A DNA stretch of 52,529 nucleotides from Syntrophales bacterium (lineage in GTDB: Bacteria > Desulfobacterota > Syntrophia > Syntrophales > UBA5619). Positions 26,267 to 33,353 of the stretch are shown here, piece by piece. The notes under the pieces were generated by a model, which did not search any database, was not told where the DNA came from, and was given only the letters and a program-made list of their open reading frames with translations. Both the position numbers and the translations under genes were made by a program. Location: positions 1 to 52,529 of the forward strand of contig JALNYO010000025.1 of the NCBI GenBank assembly GCA_023229765.1, given 5' to 3'. Position 1 is the stretch's first letter. Each line of letters begins with the position of its first letter.

Positions 26267-26353
26267 CGCTAAACCCCCATGCCCGTGGGGCATAAGCATG
26301 CGATTGGCCAACAATGCCTGCAATCGCCGCTAAACCCCCATGCCCGTGGGGCA
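26267..26353. repeat. two direct copies of a 26-bp hairpin motif between waaF and gmhB
   Basis: Bases 26267-26292 and 26328-26353 are identical 26-mers containing AACCCCCATGCCCGTGGGGC. Each can form a short CCCCA/TGGGG hairpin. With the large palindrome at 26363-26416 they fill the waaF-gmhB gap with secondary structure. Confidence 0.7.
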
Positions 26354-26362
26354 CAACGAAAC

Positions 26363-26416
26363 ATGAAAATCCCCCCTTGCCCCCCTTTGGCAAAGGGGGG
26401 ATGGGGGGATTTTCAT
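26363..26416. repeat. 54-nt near-perfect foldback upstream of gmhB
   Basis: ATGAAAATCCCCCC (26363-26376) pairs with GGGGGGATTTTCAT (26403-26416), and inside it CCCCCCTTT (26380-26388) pairs with AAAGGGGGG (26392-26400), giving a long GC-rich hairpin. It ends 17 bases before the gmhB ATG, so it lies in that gene's leader. It may be a dispersed repeat unit, a processing site or a translational modulator. Confidence 0.75.
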
Positions 26417-26433
26417 ACAAAGGAATCAGGATA

Positions 26434-27051
26434 ATGCAAAACGACGGGAAAAAACAGGCCGCAATTTTTCTGGACCGTGATGGGACAATTAACGAAGAGG
26501 TCGGCTATCTGGACCAGCCGGAGAAGCTCCGCATGATTCCTGGCGCGGCCCGGGCAATCCGCCTGATCAACAAAAGCGGCCTGAAGGCCATTGTTGTCAC
26601 AAACCAGTCTGGGGTTGCCCGCGGTTTTTTTGATGAGGCGATGGTCGCGGCGATCCACGAGAAAATGCAGAAATTTTTGGAAGCAAAAGGGGCCTGGATC
26701 GACCGCTTCTACTACTGCCCGCACCACCCGACTGACGGAATGGGAAGCTATCTGCAGGAGTGCTCCTGCCGGAAGCCGGCGCCGGGGATGCTGCTGCGGG
26801 CGGCAGAGGAGCTGGCCCTTTCACTTAATGATTCCTATATCATCGGCGACACGCTGAAGGATATCGAGGCGGGCGGGCGAGCCGGCGTTCCGGGGGTGCT
26901 GGTGCAGACAGGATACGGCGCGGAATCCGCCGCGGCGCTCGCCGGTTTCGACCGGGAAAAAGCCGGGGTGTACCATCCGGTGTATGTAGCGACAACCCTT
27001 GAGGAGGCGGTCAGGTGGATAATCGCCGACCAGGGCAGGGAGAAACGGTGA
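26434..27051 (+). CDS. gmhB: D-glycero-beta-D-manno-heptose-1,7-bisphosphate 7-phosphatase
   Basis: The protein has 205 residues of the HAD superfamily. The nucleophile and acid Asp pair are in FLDRDGTINEE. The zinc-binding loop is CPHHPTDG...CSCRKP, specific to GmhB-type histidinol-phosphatase-like enzymes. IGDTLKDIEAG carries the late Mg-binding Asp residues. It makes heptose-1-phosphate for ADP-heptose synthesis, the substrate of the two neighbouring heptosyltransferases. The ATG at 26434 follows AGGAATCAGG; an upstream in-frame ATG at 26314 would translate the repeats and is rejected. It overlaps waaC by GTGA. Confidence 0.92.
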   Translation: MQNDGKKQAAIFLDRDGTINEEVGYLDQPEKLRMIPGAARAIRLINKSGLKAIVVTNQSGVARGFFDEAMVAAIHEKMQKFLEAKGAWIDRFYYCPHHPTDGMGSYLQECSCRKPAPGMLLRAAEELALSLNDSYIIGDTLKDIEAGGRAGVPGVLVQTGYGAESAAALAGFDREKAGVYHPVYVATTLEEAVRWIIADQGREKR

Positions 27052-28229
27052 ACATCCTGATTGTCAAGTTGAGCGCGATCGGCGACGTCATCCACACGCT
27101 GCCCTCGCTTGCCGCGTTGCGCCGCTTATGGCCGGAGGCCGACATCACCTGGGTGGTCGAGGAGGCGGCAGCCGATCTGCTCCAGGATCACCCCGCTCTG
27201 AACCGGGTGATCGTCTCGGGCCGGAAGCGCTGGCTAAAGGAATTGCGCCAGGGAATGATCGCCAAGCCGTTCAGGGAAATGCGTGCATTTCTTGCAGAAC
27301 TGCGCTCGCGAAAATACGATCTGGTGATAGATTTTCACGGCCTGTTCAAAAGCGCCGTGATCGTTTTTTTGAGCGGCGGCAAACGAAAGCTGGGATATGA
27401 CAGCCTCCAGGAGGGAAGCAGACTTTTCTACAACGAAAAGATAACGGAAGCGCTGGAAAAACACGCCGTCGAGCGCTATCTCGATTTTGTCCGCTACCTT
27501 GCCTGCGGGGATGAGAAAACCTGTCTTTCCGGGACGCCGGAATTCAGGATTACCATAGGTGAAAACGAAAAAAGGAAAGTAAGTGAGTTGCTCTCTAAAA
27601 AAATTTTCGGACTTTCCCCACTCCGGCCGGGGAACTCCGTCAACAGAATGCCCACCAAGCCACAAACAGTTGGAACCCGTGATAAAAGCGCTACTTTGCA
27701 ACAGGCGCATCCGCCTTTTATCGCCGTCAATCCGGTTGCCTTCTGGGAAACAAAGCTCTGGGAAGACGAAAAGTTCGCCCGCCTGGGCGACCTGATCTGG
27801 CAGGAGCTGGGAATTACGGTCGTTCTGACCGGGGGAGACGCGGAACCACTGGAAAAAATTATGAAACTTATGAAAACAAAGGCGCTGAACCTCGGCGGCA
27901 AAACCTCCCTCCGGGAGCTCGCGGCGCTCTACAAAAGGGCAAAAATCGTGGTGACAACCGACTCCGGGCCGATGCACCTGGCCGCCGCGGTTGGAACGCC
28001 GACGGTTGCCCTCTTCGGTCCGACCGATCCCGTCCGCACGGGTCCCTATGGCCCTGGTCATCGCGTTATCCGTACCGGGATCAACTGCAGCCCCTGCTTC
28101 AGGAAGAAATGCCCGCAGCCCCGCTGCATGACGGAGATTTCAGTCGAAGAGGTTTTTAACGCTGTGCGCAAGAAACTGGGGGAAACAGGAACGTTGCAGA
28201 CAACGGCGAAAAGCGCCGGCATCGAGTAA
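27048..28229 (+). CDS. waaC: ADP-heptose:LPS heptosyltransferase I (GT9)
   Basis: The protein has 393 residues and starts at the GTG that overlaps the gmhB stop, reading VNILIVKLSAIGDVIHTLP, the WaaC signature. The donor site shows 'VTTDSGPMHLAAAVGTP' and 'ALFGPTDP', and the Cys-rich 'CSPCFRKKCP' follows. A segment around residues 185-220, rich in Pro, Ser and Thr (from 'LSPLRPGNSVN'), looks inserted compared with typical WaaC and may be a surface loop. It adds the first heptose to Kdo. An ATG 33 bases upstream inside gmhB is less likely. Confidence 0.88.
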   Translation: MNILIVKLSAIGDVIHTLPSLAALRRLWPEADITWVVEEAAADLLQDHPALNRVIVSGRKRWLKELRQGMIAKPFREMRAFLAELRSRKYDLVIDFHGLFKSAVIVFLSGGKRKLGYDSLQEGSRLFYNEKITEALEKHAVERYLDFVRYLACGDEKTCLSGTPEFRITIGENEKRKVSELLSKKIFGLSPLRPGNSVNRMPTKPQTVGTRDKSATLQQAHPPFIAVNPVAFWETKLWEDEKFARLGDLIWQELGITVVLTGGDAEPLEKIMKLMKTKALNLGGKTSLRELAALYKRAKIVVTTDSGPMHLAAAVGTPTVALFGPTDPVRTGPYGPGHRVIRTGINCSPCFRKKCPQPRCMTEISVEEVFNAVRKKLGETGTLQTTAKSAGIE

Positions 28230-28348
28230 TTAGAAATTCGTAATTATGAGGTAGAGAGCTTCCGCATCTACAAGCAATTCCCATGCTGCAAGGGTGGTTC
28301 AGGCAGGATTTATTGAGTGATTAATACAAATAATTTTGGGAGGGAAAA

Positions 28349-28525
28349 ATGGGAATAAGGAAGGAATTGCTGGACATTCTGGCATGCCCCCAGTGCAAGG
28401 GGCCGCTGAAGCTGGCGACGGGGGAAGACGGCCTCATCTGCGAAAAATGCCGGCTGCTCTATGAGATAAAAGACGATATCCCGATCATGCTGATCGAAAA
28501 GGCCAAGCCGCTACCGGAGCCGTAA
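28349..28525 (+). CDS. Trm112-family small zinc-ribbon protein
   Basis: The protein has 58 residues and a strong GGGAGGG site upstream. It reads 'ELLDILACPQCKGPL' then 'GLICEKCRLLYEIKDDIPIML', the complete Trm112/YcaR pattern with CPxC and CxxC zinc ligands. Bacterial members are found beside lipid A and core genes and are linked to methyltransferase partners, but their exact role is unsettled. It closes the LPS cluster after waaC. Confidence 0.85.
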   Translation: MGIRKELLDILACPQCKGPLKLATGEDGLICEKCRLLYEIKDDIPIMLIEKAKPLPEP

Positions 28526-28696
28526 CTGAGACATTGCCTGCCGGAAAAAATAATTGTCCGCTGTTTTTCTTTCCCGTTGACAAATGCCGGCAACGAATGC
28601 TACCCCCGCACATCGGGAAAAAGTTTAATTAATGTGGGTTGTTGAAATGATGCGACTGTTTTTTGTTTACGATCAGCCTGGCTGCCGCACAGCAGC

Positions 28697-30391
28697 ATGG
28701 CCGGGTCACGACTGATGGAAATTCTCCTCAGTTTGACGCAGGAGATGGCTGTCTTTGTAGTTATTGCCTACATCTACTCCAAATCTCCGCTTTTCAAATC
28801 GCTGACGACCGCGTCTATCCGCGGACGCGATAGAATCTACCTCTATTTTGTTTTTTCCTCCCTGTCGGTTATGGGCACCTATCTGGGGGTCCCCGTCCAG
28901 GACGCCATCGCCAATACGCGGGCGATCGGTCCGGTATTGGCGGGCCTTCTCGGGGGGCCCGTTCTGGGACTGGCCGTCGGGTTCACGGGCGGACTCCACC
29001 GGTTTTTTCTGGGGGGATTTACCGCGCTCTCCTGCGGCCTTTCCACAACAATCGAGGGAGGAATCGGGGGGCTCGTTCATCTCTACCTCTACCGGAAGAA
29101 CCGTTCCGACCAGACATTGAATCCGAAGATAGCCTTTATGACGGCGTTCGGCGCGGAGATAACGCAGATGATCATCATTCTGCTCGTTTCCCGTCCCTAC
29201 GCCAATGCAGTCGCCCTGGTGCAGGTGATTGCGCTTCCGATGATCTTATCGAATGCAATCGGCGCCGCCCTGTTTGTAAACATCATCCGCGACCAGAAGA
29301 ACATGCTTGACCGAATTGTCGCCTCCTCTTACGAAAAGGCCTTTAAAATTGCGGAACGGACGTTGAATATTCTTGCGGGGGGTATAAACGACGATTCGGC
29401 CGTAGAGCTGGCGAGGATCATCCACGAAGAGACGGGCGTCGGGTCGGTTGCCATAACCGACCGGGAGAAGGTCATTGCCTTTACCGGCCATGGTTCCGAT
29501 CACCACCGGCCCGGCGACCCCATCGCCACGCATTTTACCAAAACGGCGATTGACGAAAACAAGGTCGTTTTTGCAGACGGTGTAACGGAGAGGTATCGCT
29601 GTTCGCTTTCCGGGGAGTGTCCCCTGCACTCCGTCCTGGTCGTTCCCCTCCATATCGATAATGACGTCATCGGTACGATCCAGCTCTTTGAGCCCAAAGA
29701 CAAAAAATTTCTCAATATGAACAAGACGCTCGGCGAGGGGATTACCCGCCTCCTGTCGAATCAGCTTTTGCTGGCCCGTTATGAGCTGCAGAAAAACCTG
29801 CTGGTGCAGTCGGAACTGAAGCTCCTGCAGGCGCAGGTAAACCCGCATTTTCTGTTCAATGCGCTCAACACCATCATCGCCATCCTCCGGATCGATTCGT
29901 CGCGCTGCAAGGAGCTGCTGATCCATCTCTCCAATTTCTTCCGGAAAAATCTGAAGCGCGGGAGCGATCTGTCAACCCTTGAGGAGGAGCTCGACCAGGT
30001 AAATTCCTATCTGCAGATCGAAAAAGCCCGTTTTGACGACCGGCTGACCCTGGAGATCGACATTGACCCTGCGCTGCTGCAGGTAATTCTTCCCACTTTC
30101 ACCCTCCAGCCCCTTGTCGAAAACGCTTTCAAACACGGCATTTCCAACACAATCGGACAGGGAATAGCCAGAATCAGGGCCTTTCGCAGGAACGGCCGGG
30201 CGATCATAGAAATAGAGGATAATGCCGGCATCTTTCCCGAACAGAAAACGGGCGACGGCTACGGGATAAAGATTGTTGACAAACGGCTTAAGTGTCAGTT
30301 TGGCGACGATGCGGGGGTTAGCATATCATGCGAACCTGATAAATTCACCCGGGCGACGGTTACGTTGCCGCTGGAGACGAAAACATCATGA
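28697..30391 (+). CDS. LytS/BtsS-type sensor histidine kinase
   Basis: The protein has 564 residues, the normal length. The N-terminal half has several membrane segments forming the 5TMR_LYT module (with GGLHRFFLGGFTALSCGLST). A GAF-like domain spans about residues 220-360. The His_kinase domain follows, with phospho-acceptor H384 in VNPHFLFNAL and a HATPase domain (LVENAFKHG). In enterobacteria BtsS senses pyruvate, and LytS-type kinases sense related metabolites or envelope state. It overlaps its response regulator by ATGA and lies upstream of a TRAP operon, suggesting control of organic-acid uptake. Confidence 0.9.
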   Translation: MAGSRLMEILLSLTQEMAVFVVIAYIYSKSPLFKSLTTASIRGRDRIYLYFVFSSLSVMGTYLGVPVQDAIANTRAIGPVLAGLLGGPVLGLAVGFTGGLHRFFLGGFTALSCGLSTTIEGGIGGLVHLYLYRKNRSDQTLNPKIAFMTAFGAEITQMIIILLVSRPYANAVALVQVIALPMILSNAIGAALFVNIIRDQKNMLDRIVASSYEKAFKIAERTLNILAGGINDDSAVELARIIHEETGVGSVAITDREKVIAFTGHGSDHHRPGDPIATHFTKTAIDENKVVFADGVTERYRCSLSGECPLHSVLVVPLHIDNDVIGTIQLFEPKDKKFLNMNKTLGEGITRLLSNQLLLARYELQKNLLVQSELKLLQAQVNPHFLFNALNTIIAILRIDSSRCKELLIHLSNFFRKNLKRGSDLSTLEEELDQVNSYLQIEKARFDDRLTLEIDIDPALLQVILPTFTLQPLVENAFKHGISNTIGQGIARIRAFRRNGRAIIEIEDNAGIFPEQKTGDGYGIKIVDKRLKCQFGDDAGVSISCEPDKFTRATVTLPLETKTS

Positions 30392-31098
30392 TGCGCGCCC
30401 TGATCGTTGATGACGAAATCTATTCCCGTGAGGAGCTGGAGGCGTTGCTGGGCGAAACAGGGGAGTTCAGCAATGTCGGGAAGTGCGCCAATGCGCCGGA
30501 AGCGATCAGGGCCATCAATCGGGAAAGACCCGATGTTTTGTTCCTGGATGTGCAGATGCCAGTCATAGATGGGTTTGAACTGCTGGGCATGATTGATGAG
30601 TCAATGATGCCGGCAGTTGTCTTCGTAACCGCCTATGATGCGTATGCCCTTAAGGCCTTTGAAGAAAACGCCCTCGATTACCTGCTCAAACCGATCGAAA
30701 AGGGGAGACTTGCAAAAACCGTCGAAAAACTCAAAAAACGCTTCGGCGCCGGGATCAAACCAGTATTTGCGCTGCCGAATATCGAGAAAATTCCCTGCCT
30801 CCATTCCTCCCGGATCAAGTTGATCAAACTGGCGGATGTCGAGCAGGTCAGATCCGGCGAGACAGGGGTTTATGTGATCTGCGCGCAGGGAGAGTTCTAT
30901 ACGGATCTTACCCTCCAGGTTCTTGAGGATAAAACGGAACTTGTCCGGTGCCACAAGCAGTTCCTGATCAACATCGATCAGGTGGACGAAATCACCCTCC
31001 GCGAAAACGGCGCGGCGGAAATCAAGACAAAATCCGGTCGGTTTGTCCCGGTGAGCCGGAGATACCTGAAACTCCTTCGGGAGAAGCTGCTCTTTTAG
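30388..31098 (+). CDS. LytR/BtsR-type response regulator with LytTR DNA-binding domain
   Basis: The protein has 236 residues. The receiver carries the acidic pocket VDDE, phospho-acceptor D54 in FLDVQMP and the conserved Lys in YLLKPIEKG. From about residue 135 the LytTR beta-domain follows (CLHSSRIKLIKLADVEQV ... LVRCHKQFLINIDQVDEI ... VPVSRRYLKLL). It is translationally coupled to the kinase. A possible LytTR site (ACCGCTCA-13-ACC) lies just after the gene at 31105-31128, upstream of the TRAP operon. Confidence 0.92.
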   Translation: MMRALIVDDEIYSREELEALLGETGEFSNVGKCANAPEAIRAINRERPDVLFLDVQMPVIDGFELLGMIDESMMPAVVFVTAYDAYALKAFEENALDYLLKPIEKGRLAKTVEKLKKRFGAGIKPVFALPNIEKIPCLHSSRIKLIKLADVEQVRSGETGVYVICAQGEFYTDLTLQVLEDKTELVRCHKQFLINIDQVDEITLRENGAAEIKTKSGRFVPVSRRYLKLLREKLLF

Positions 31099-31104
31099 CG
31101 GTTT

Positions 31105-31133
31105 ACCGCTCACTGTCGGGTTTCGACCTTTAA
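31105..31133 (+). promoter_or_regulatory. possible LytTR operator upstream of the TRAP operon
   Basis: ACCGCTCA (31105-31112) is followed after exactly 13 bases by a second ACC (31126). As I recall, the enterobacterial BtsR site is two ACC(G/A)CT(C/T)A units spaced by 13 bases; here only the first is a full match. The first unit also forms part of a short AGCGG/CCGCT hairpin after the regulator stop, so the match could be accidental. Confidence 0.3.
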
Positions 31134-31238
31134 AAGCTGCATTTGGCCGCCTGACAAGTTATTTGTTGCGGATTATTTCCCATTGTTGATACGGGTAAAA
31201 TCAGTTAAATTTGCGTATCATTCAGGCATAAATATTTC

Positions 31239-31267
31239 TTGACAGAGAATTGGCAAGGTTTATAAAA
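31239..31267 (+). promoter_or_regulatory. sigma70-type promoter for the TRAP transporter operon
   Basis: TTGACA (31239-31244), a 16-base spacer and TATAAA (31261-31266) form a close-to-consensus promoter. The predicted leader is about 220 bases before the substrate-binding-protein ATG at 31493. No sigma54-type GG-N10-GC element was recognised in this gap. Confidence 0.55.
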
Positions 31268-31492
31268 GAAGCACACAGTTTTGCCTCTAAAGGGTTGGTT
31301 GGGGGCGTAAGACAGGCGATTGCTGGTTTGGTTGCCTTTTTTCTCTCGTTCAGTATAAAACGATTTCATAATTTCAGGACAGGAAAATTCATCAAGTGCC
31401 CGGGGTAAGTACGGTTTCCGGTGGTGTTGCGTGTGGTTTGAATTGTTCTTCAAGCGGACGGTTTTTTTCCATAACACAAGGAGGGGTTTATT

Positions 31493-32653
31493 ATGAAGAA
31501 GAGAGAACTGGACAAAGAAACAAAGGCTACTGGCGTATCACGCCGCAATTTCCTGACTGCCGCGGCCGCGGTTACGGCCGGCGCGGCAACCCTGGGTTTC
31601 CCGTCGATACTCAAGGCGCAGGGGCCGATCAACATGCGTTGGCAGAGCACATGGCCCACCAAGGACATCTTTCACGAATACGCCCTTGATTATGCCAAAA
31701 AGGTGAACGACATGACCGGCGGGGATCTGAAGATCGAGGTGCTGCCGGCTGGTTCCGTTGTTCCTGCCTTTAACCTGCTGGATGCGGTCTCCAAGGGGAC
31801 GCTCGACGGCGGTCATGGCGTGATGGTTTATCATTACGGAAAACAGAACGCCCTGGCGCTCTGGGGATCAGGCCCCGCTTTCGGCATGGATGCGAACATG
31901 CTCCTTGCCTGGAACAAGTACGGCGGCGGCAAGGAACTGGCGGCCAAGCTCTACGCCTCACTGGGCGCGAATGTCGTCTCCTTCCCCTACGGTCCGATGG
32001 CGACCCAGCCGCTCGGCTGGTTCAAGAAACCGATCACCAAGCTTTCCGACTTCAAGGGAATGAAGTTCCGCACCGTCGGCATTTCCATTGACGTTTTCAC
32101 CGGTCTGGGCGCTGCGGTGAATGCGCTCCCCGGCGGCGAGATTGTTCCGGCCCTGGATCGCGGCCTGCTGGATGGGGCGGAGTTCAACAATGCCTCTTCC
32201 GACCGTCTTCTCGGGTTCCCCGATGTTTCCAAGGTCTGCATGCTCCAGAGCTACCACCAGAACGCGGAGAGTTTCGAGATTCTCTTCAACAAGACCAAGT
32301 TCGATGCCCTACCCGGCAAGATGAAGGCGATCATCGAAAACGCCGTCGAGGCGGCTTCGGCAGATATGTGGTGGAAGTCATGCGATCGTTACTCACAGGA
32401 TTACCTTGAGTTGCAGACCAAGGACAAGGTAAAGTTCTACAAAACCCCCGACTCCATCCTGAATACCGAACTTACGGCCTATGATGCGGCGGCGGCGAAG
32501 AAGGCAGCCGGAAATCAGATGTTCAAAGATATAGAGGCGTCGCAGAAGAAGTTCGCCGCGCGCGTGGTCAAGTGGGATATGGACACCAACGTCAACCGGA
32601 GGATGGCTTATAACCACTATTTCGGGGCCAAAAAGGCCGCAGCAAAGAAGTAA
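31493..32653 (+). CDS. TRAP transporter substrate-binding protein, DctP family, TAT-exported
   Basis: The protein has 386 residues. A twin-arginine signal (SRRNFL at 16-21, then an Ala/Gly-rich hydrophobic stretch to about 43, LKAQG) is followed by the mature DctP fold. The 'GHGVMVYHYGKQ', 'LWGSGPAFGMD' and 'SYHQNAESFEILFN' regions resemble the dimeric TakP/TTHA0766-type proteins, which bind 2-oxo- or hydroxy-carboxylates as calcium salts. A strong AAGGAGG site precedes the ATG. It is separated from dctQ by a stem-loop that could keep binding-protein levels above permease levels. The ligand is inferred from similarity only. Confidence 0.9.
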   Translation: MKKRELDKETKATGVSRRNFLTAAAAVTAGAATLGFPSILKAQGPINMRWQSTWPTKDIFHEYALDYAKKVNDMTGGDLKIEVLPAGSVVPAFNLLDAVSKGTLDGGHGVMVYHYGKQNALALWGSGPAFGMDANMLLAWNKYGGGKELAAKLYASLGANVVSFPYGPMATQPLGWFKKPITKLSDFKGMKFRTVGISIDVFTGLGAAVNALPGGEIVPALDRGLLDGAEFNNASSDRLLGFPDVSKVCMLQSYHQNAESFEILFNKTKFDALPGKMKAIIENAVEAASADMWWKSCDRYSQDYLELQTKDKVKFYKTPDSILNTELTAYDAAAAKKAAGNQMFKDIEASQKKFAARVVKWDMDTNVNRRMAYNHYFGAKKAAAKK

Positions 32654-32674
32654 GGAATTGCGTTACTATCATCG

Positions 32675-32711
32675 GCCGGCTATCCGGGGTTGCTCCGGAT
32701 AGCCGGCTTTT
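32675..32711 (+). terminator. intercistronic stem-loop with T-run between binding protein and dctQ
   Basis: GCCGGCTATCCGG (32675-32687) pairs perfectly with CCGGATAGCCGGC (32695-32707) around a 7-base loop and is followed by TTTT. It looks like a partial terminator or 3' stabiliser. dctQ starts only 16 bases later and has no separate promoter that I can see, so some read-through is expected. Confidence 0.7.
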
Positions 32712-32726
32712 AGTAAAGGTGTGACT

Positions 32727-33353
32727 ATGCAGAAAATTTTGCTTACCGTTGACAAGATCAGCACCTTTGTCGGGAAAATCTTCGCCTGGCTCATTGTGTC
32801 GCTTACGCTGCTTATCACCTGGGAGGTGTTCTCGCGCTACGCCCTTGACAACCCGCACGATTGGGCCTTTGACGGGATGATCCAGATGTACGGGATGCTT
32901 TTCATGATGGCGGGCGCCTACACCCTCTCGAAGAACGGCCACGTCCGGGGCGATGTTCTCTACGGGTTCTTTCCGCCGCGCGTGCAGGCCAGTCTTGACC
33001 TCACACTTTACTTTGTCTTTTTCCTGCCCGGGGTAGTCGCCCTCTGTTGGGCCGGCTACAACTATGCCGGAGAATCCTGGCGAATCCTTGAACACTCGGG
33101 GATGACCGCCGATGGCCCGCCCATTTACCAATTCAAGACGGTCATCCCGGTTGCCGGCGCCTTTCTGCTTTTGCAGGGCATTGTGGAAATGGTCCGCTGT
33201 GTCCTCTGCCTGAAGACCGGCGTCTGGCCGTCGCGGCAGGAGGATGTTGAGGAGGTCGATGTTGAAAAGCTGAAGGAGCAGATGAACGTCAAGGATGAGG
33301 ATATTGCCAAGTTGGATGAGTTCGTGACGGGCAAGAAAGGGAGCGGCAAATGA
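32727..33353 (+). CDS. TRAP transporter small permease subunit (DctQ)
   Basis: The protein has 208 residues with four membrane helices (about 18-40, 52-72, 93-115 and 133-155), as in DctQ. The family's 'WEVFSRYALDNPHDWAFD' lies after the first helix. The hydrophilic C-terminal tail (about 45 residues, rich in Glu, Asp and Lys) is longer than usual. The ATG at 32727 has AAAGGTG upstream. The stop overlaps the dctM start by ATGA. Confidence 0.9.
   Translation: MQKILLTVDKISTFVGKIFAWLIVSLTLLITWEVFSRYALDNPHDWAFDGMIQMYGMLFMMAGAYTLSKNGHVRGDVLYGFFPPRVQASLDLTLYFVFFLPGVVALCWAGYNYAGESWRILEHSGMTADGPPIYQFKTVIPVAGAFLLLQGIVEMVRCVLCLKTGVWPSRQEDVEEVDVEKLKEQMNVKDEDIAKLDEFVTGKKGSGK

Noticed and set aside
26314..26433. 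Upstream start for gmhB
   Set aside because: It would encode the hairpin repeats (PLPPFGKGGMGG-like), while HAD homology begins after 26434.
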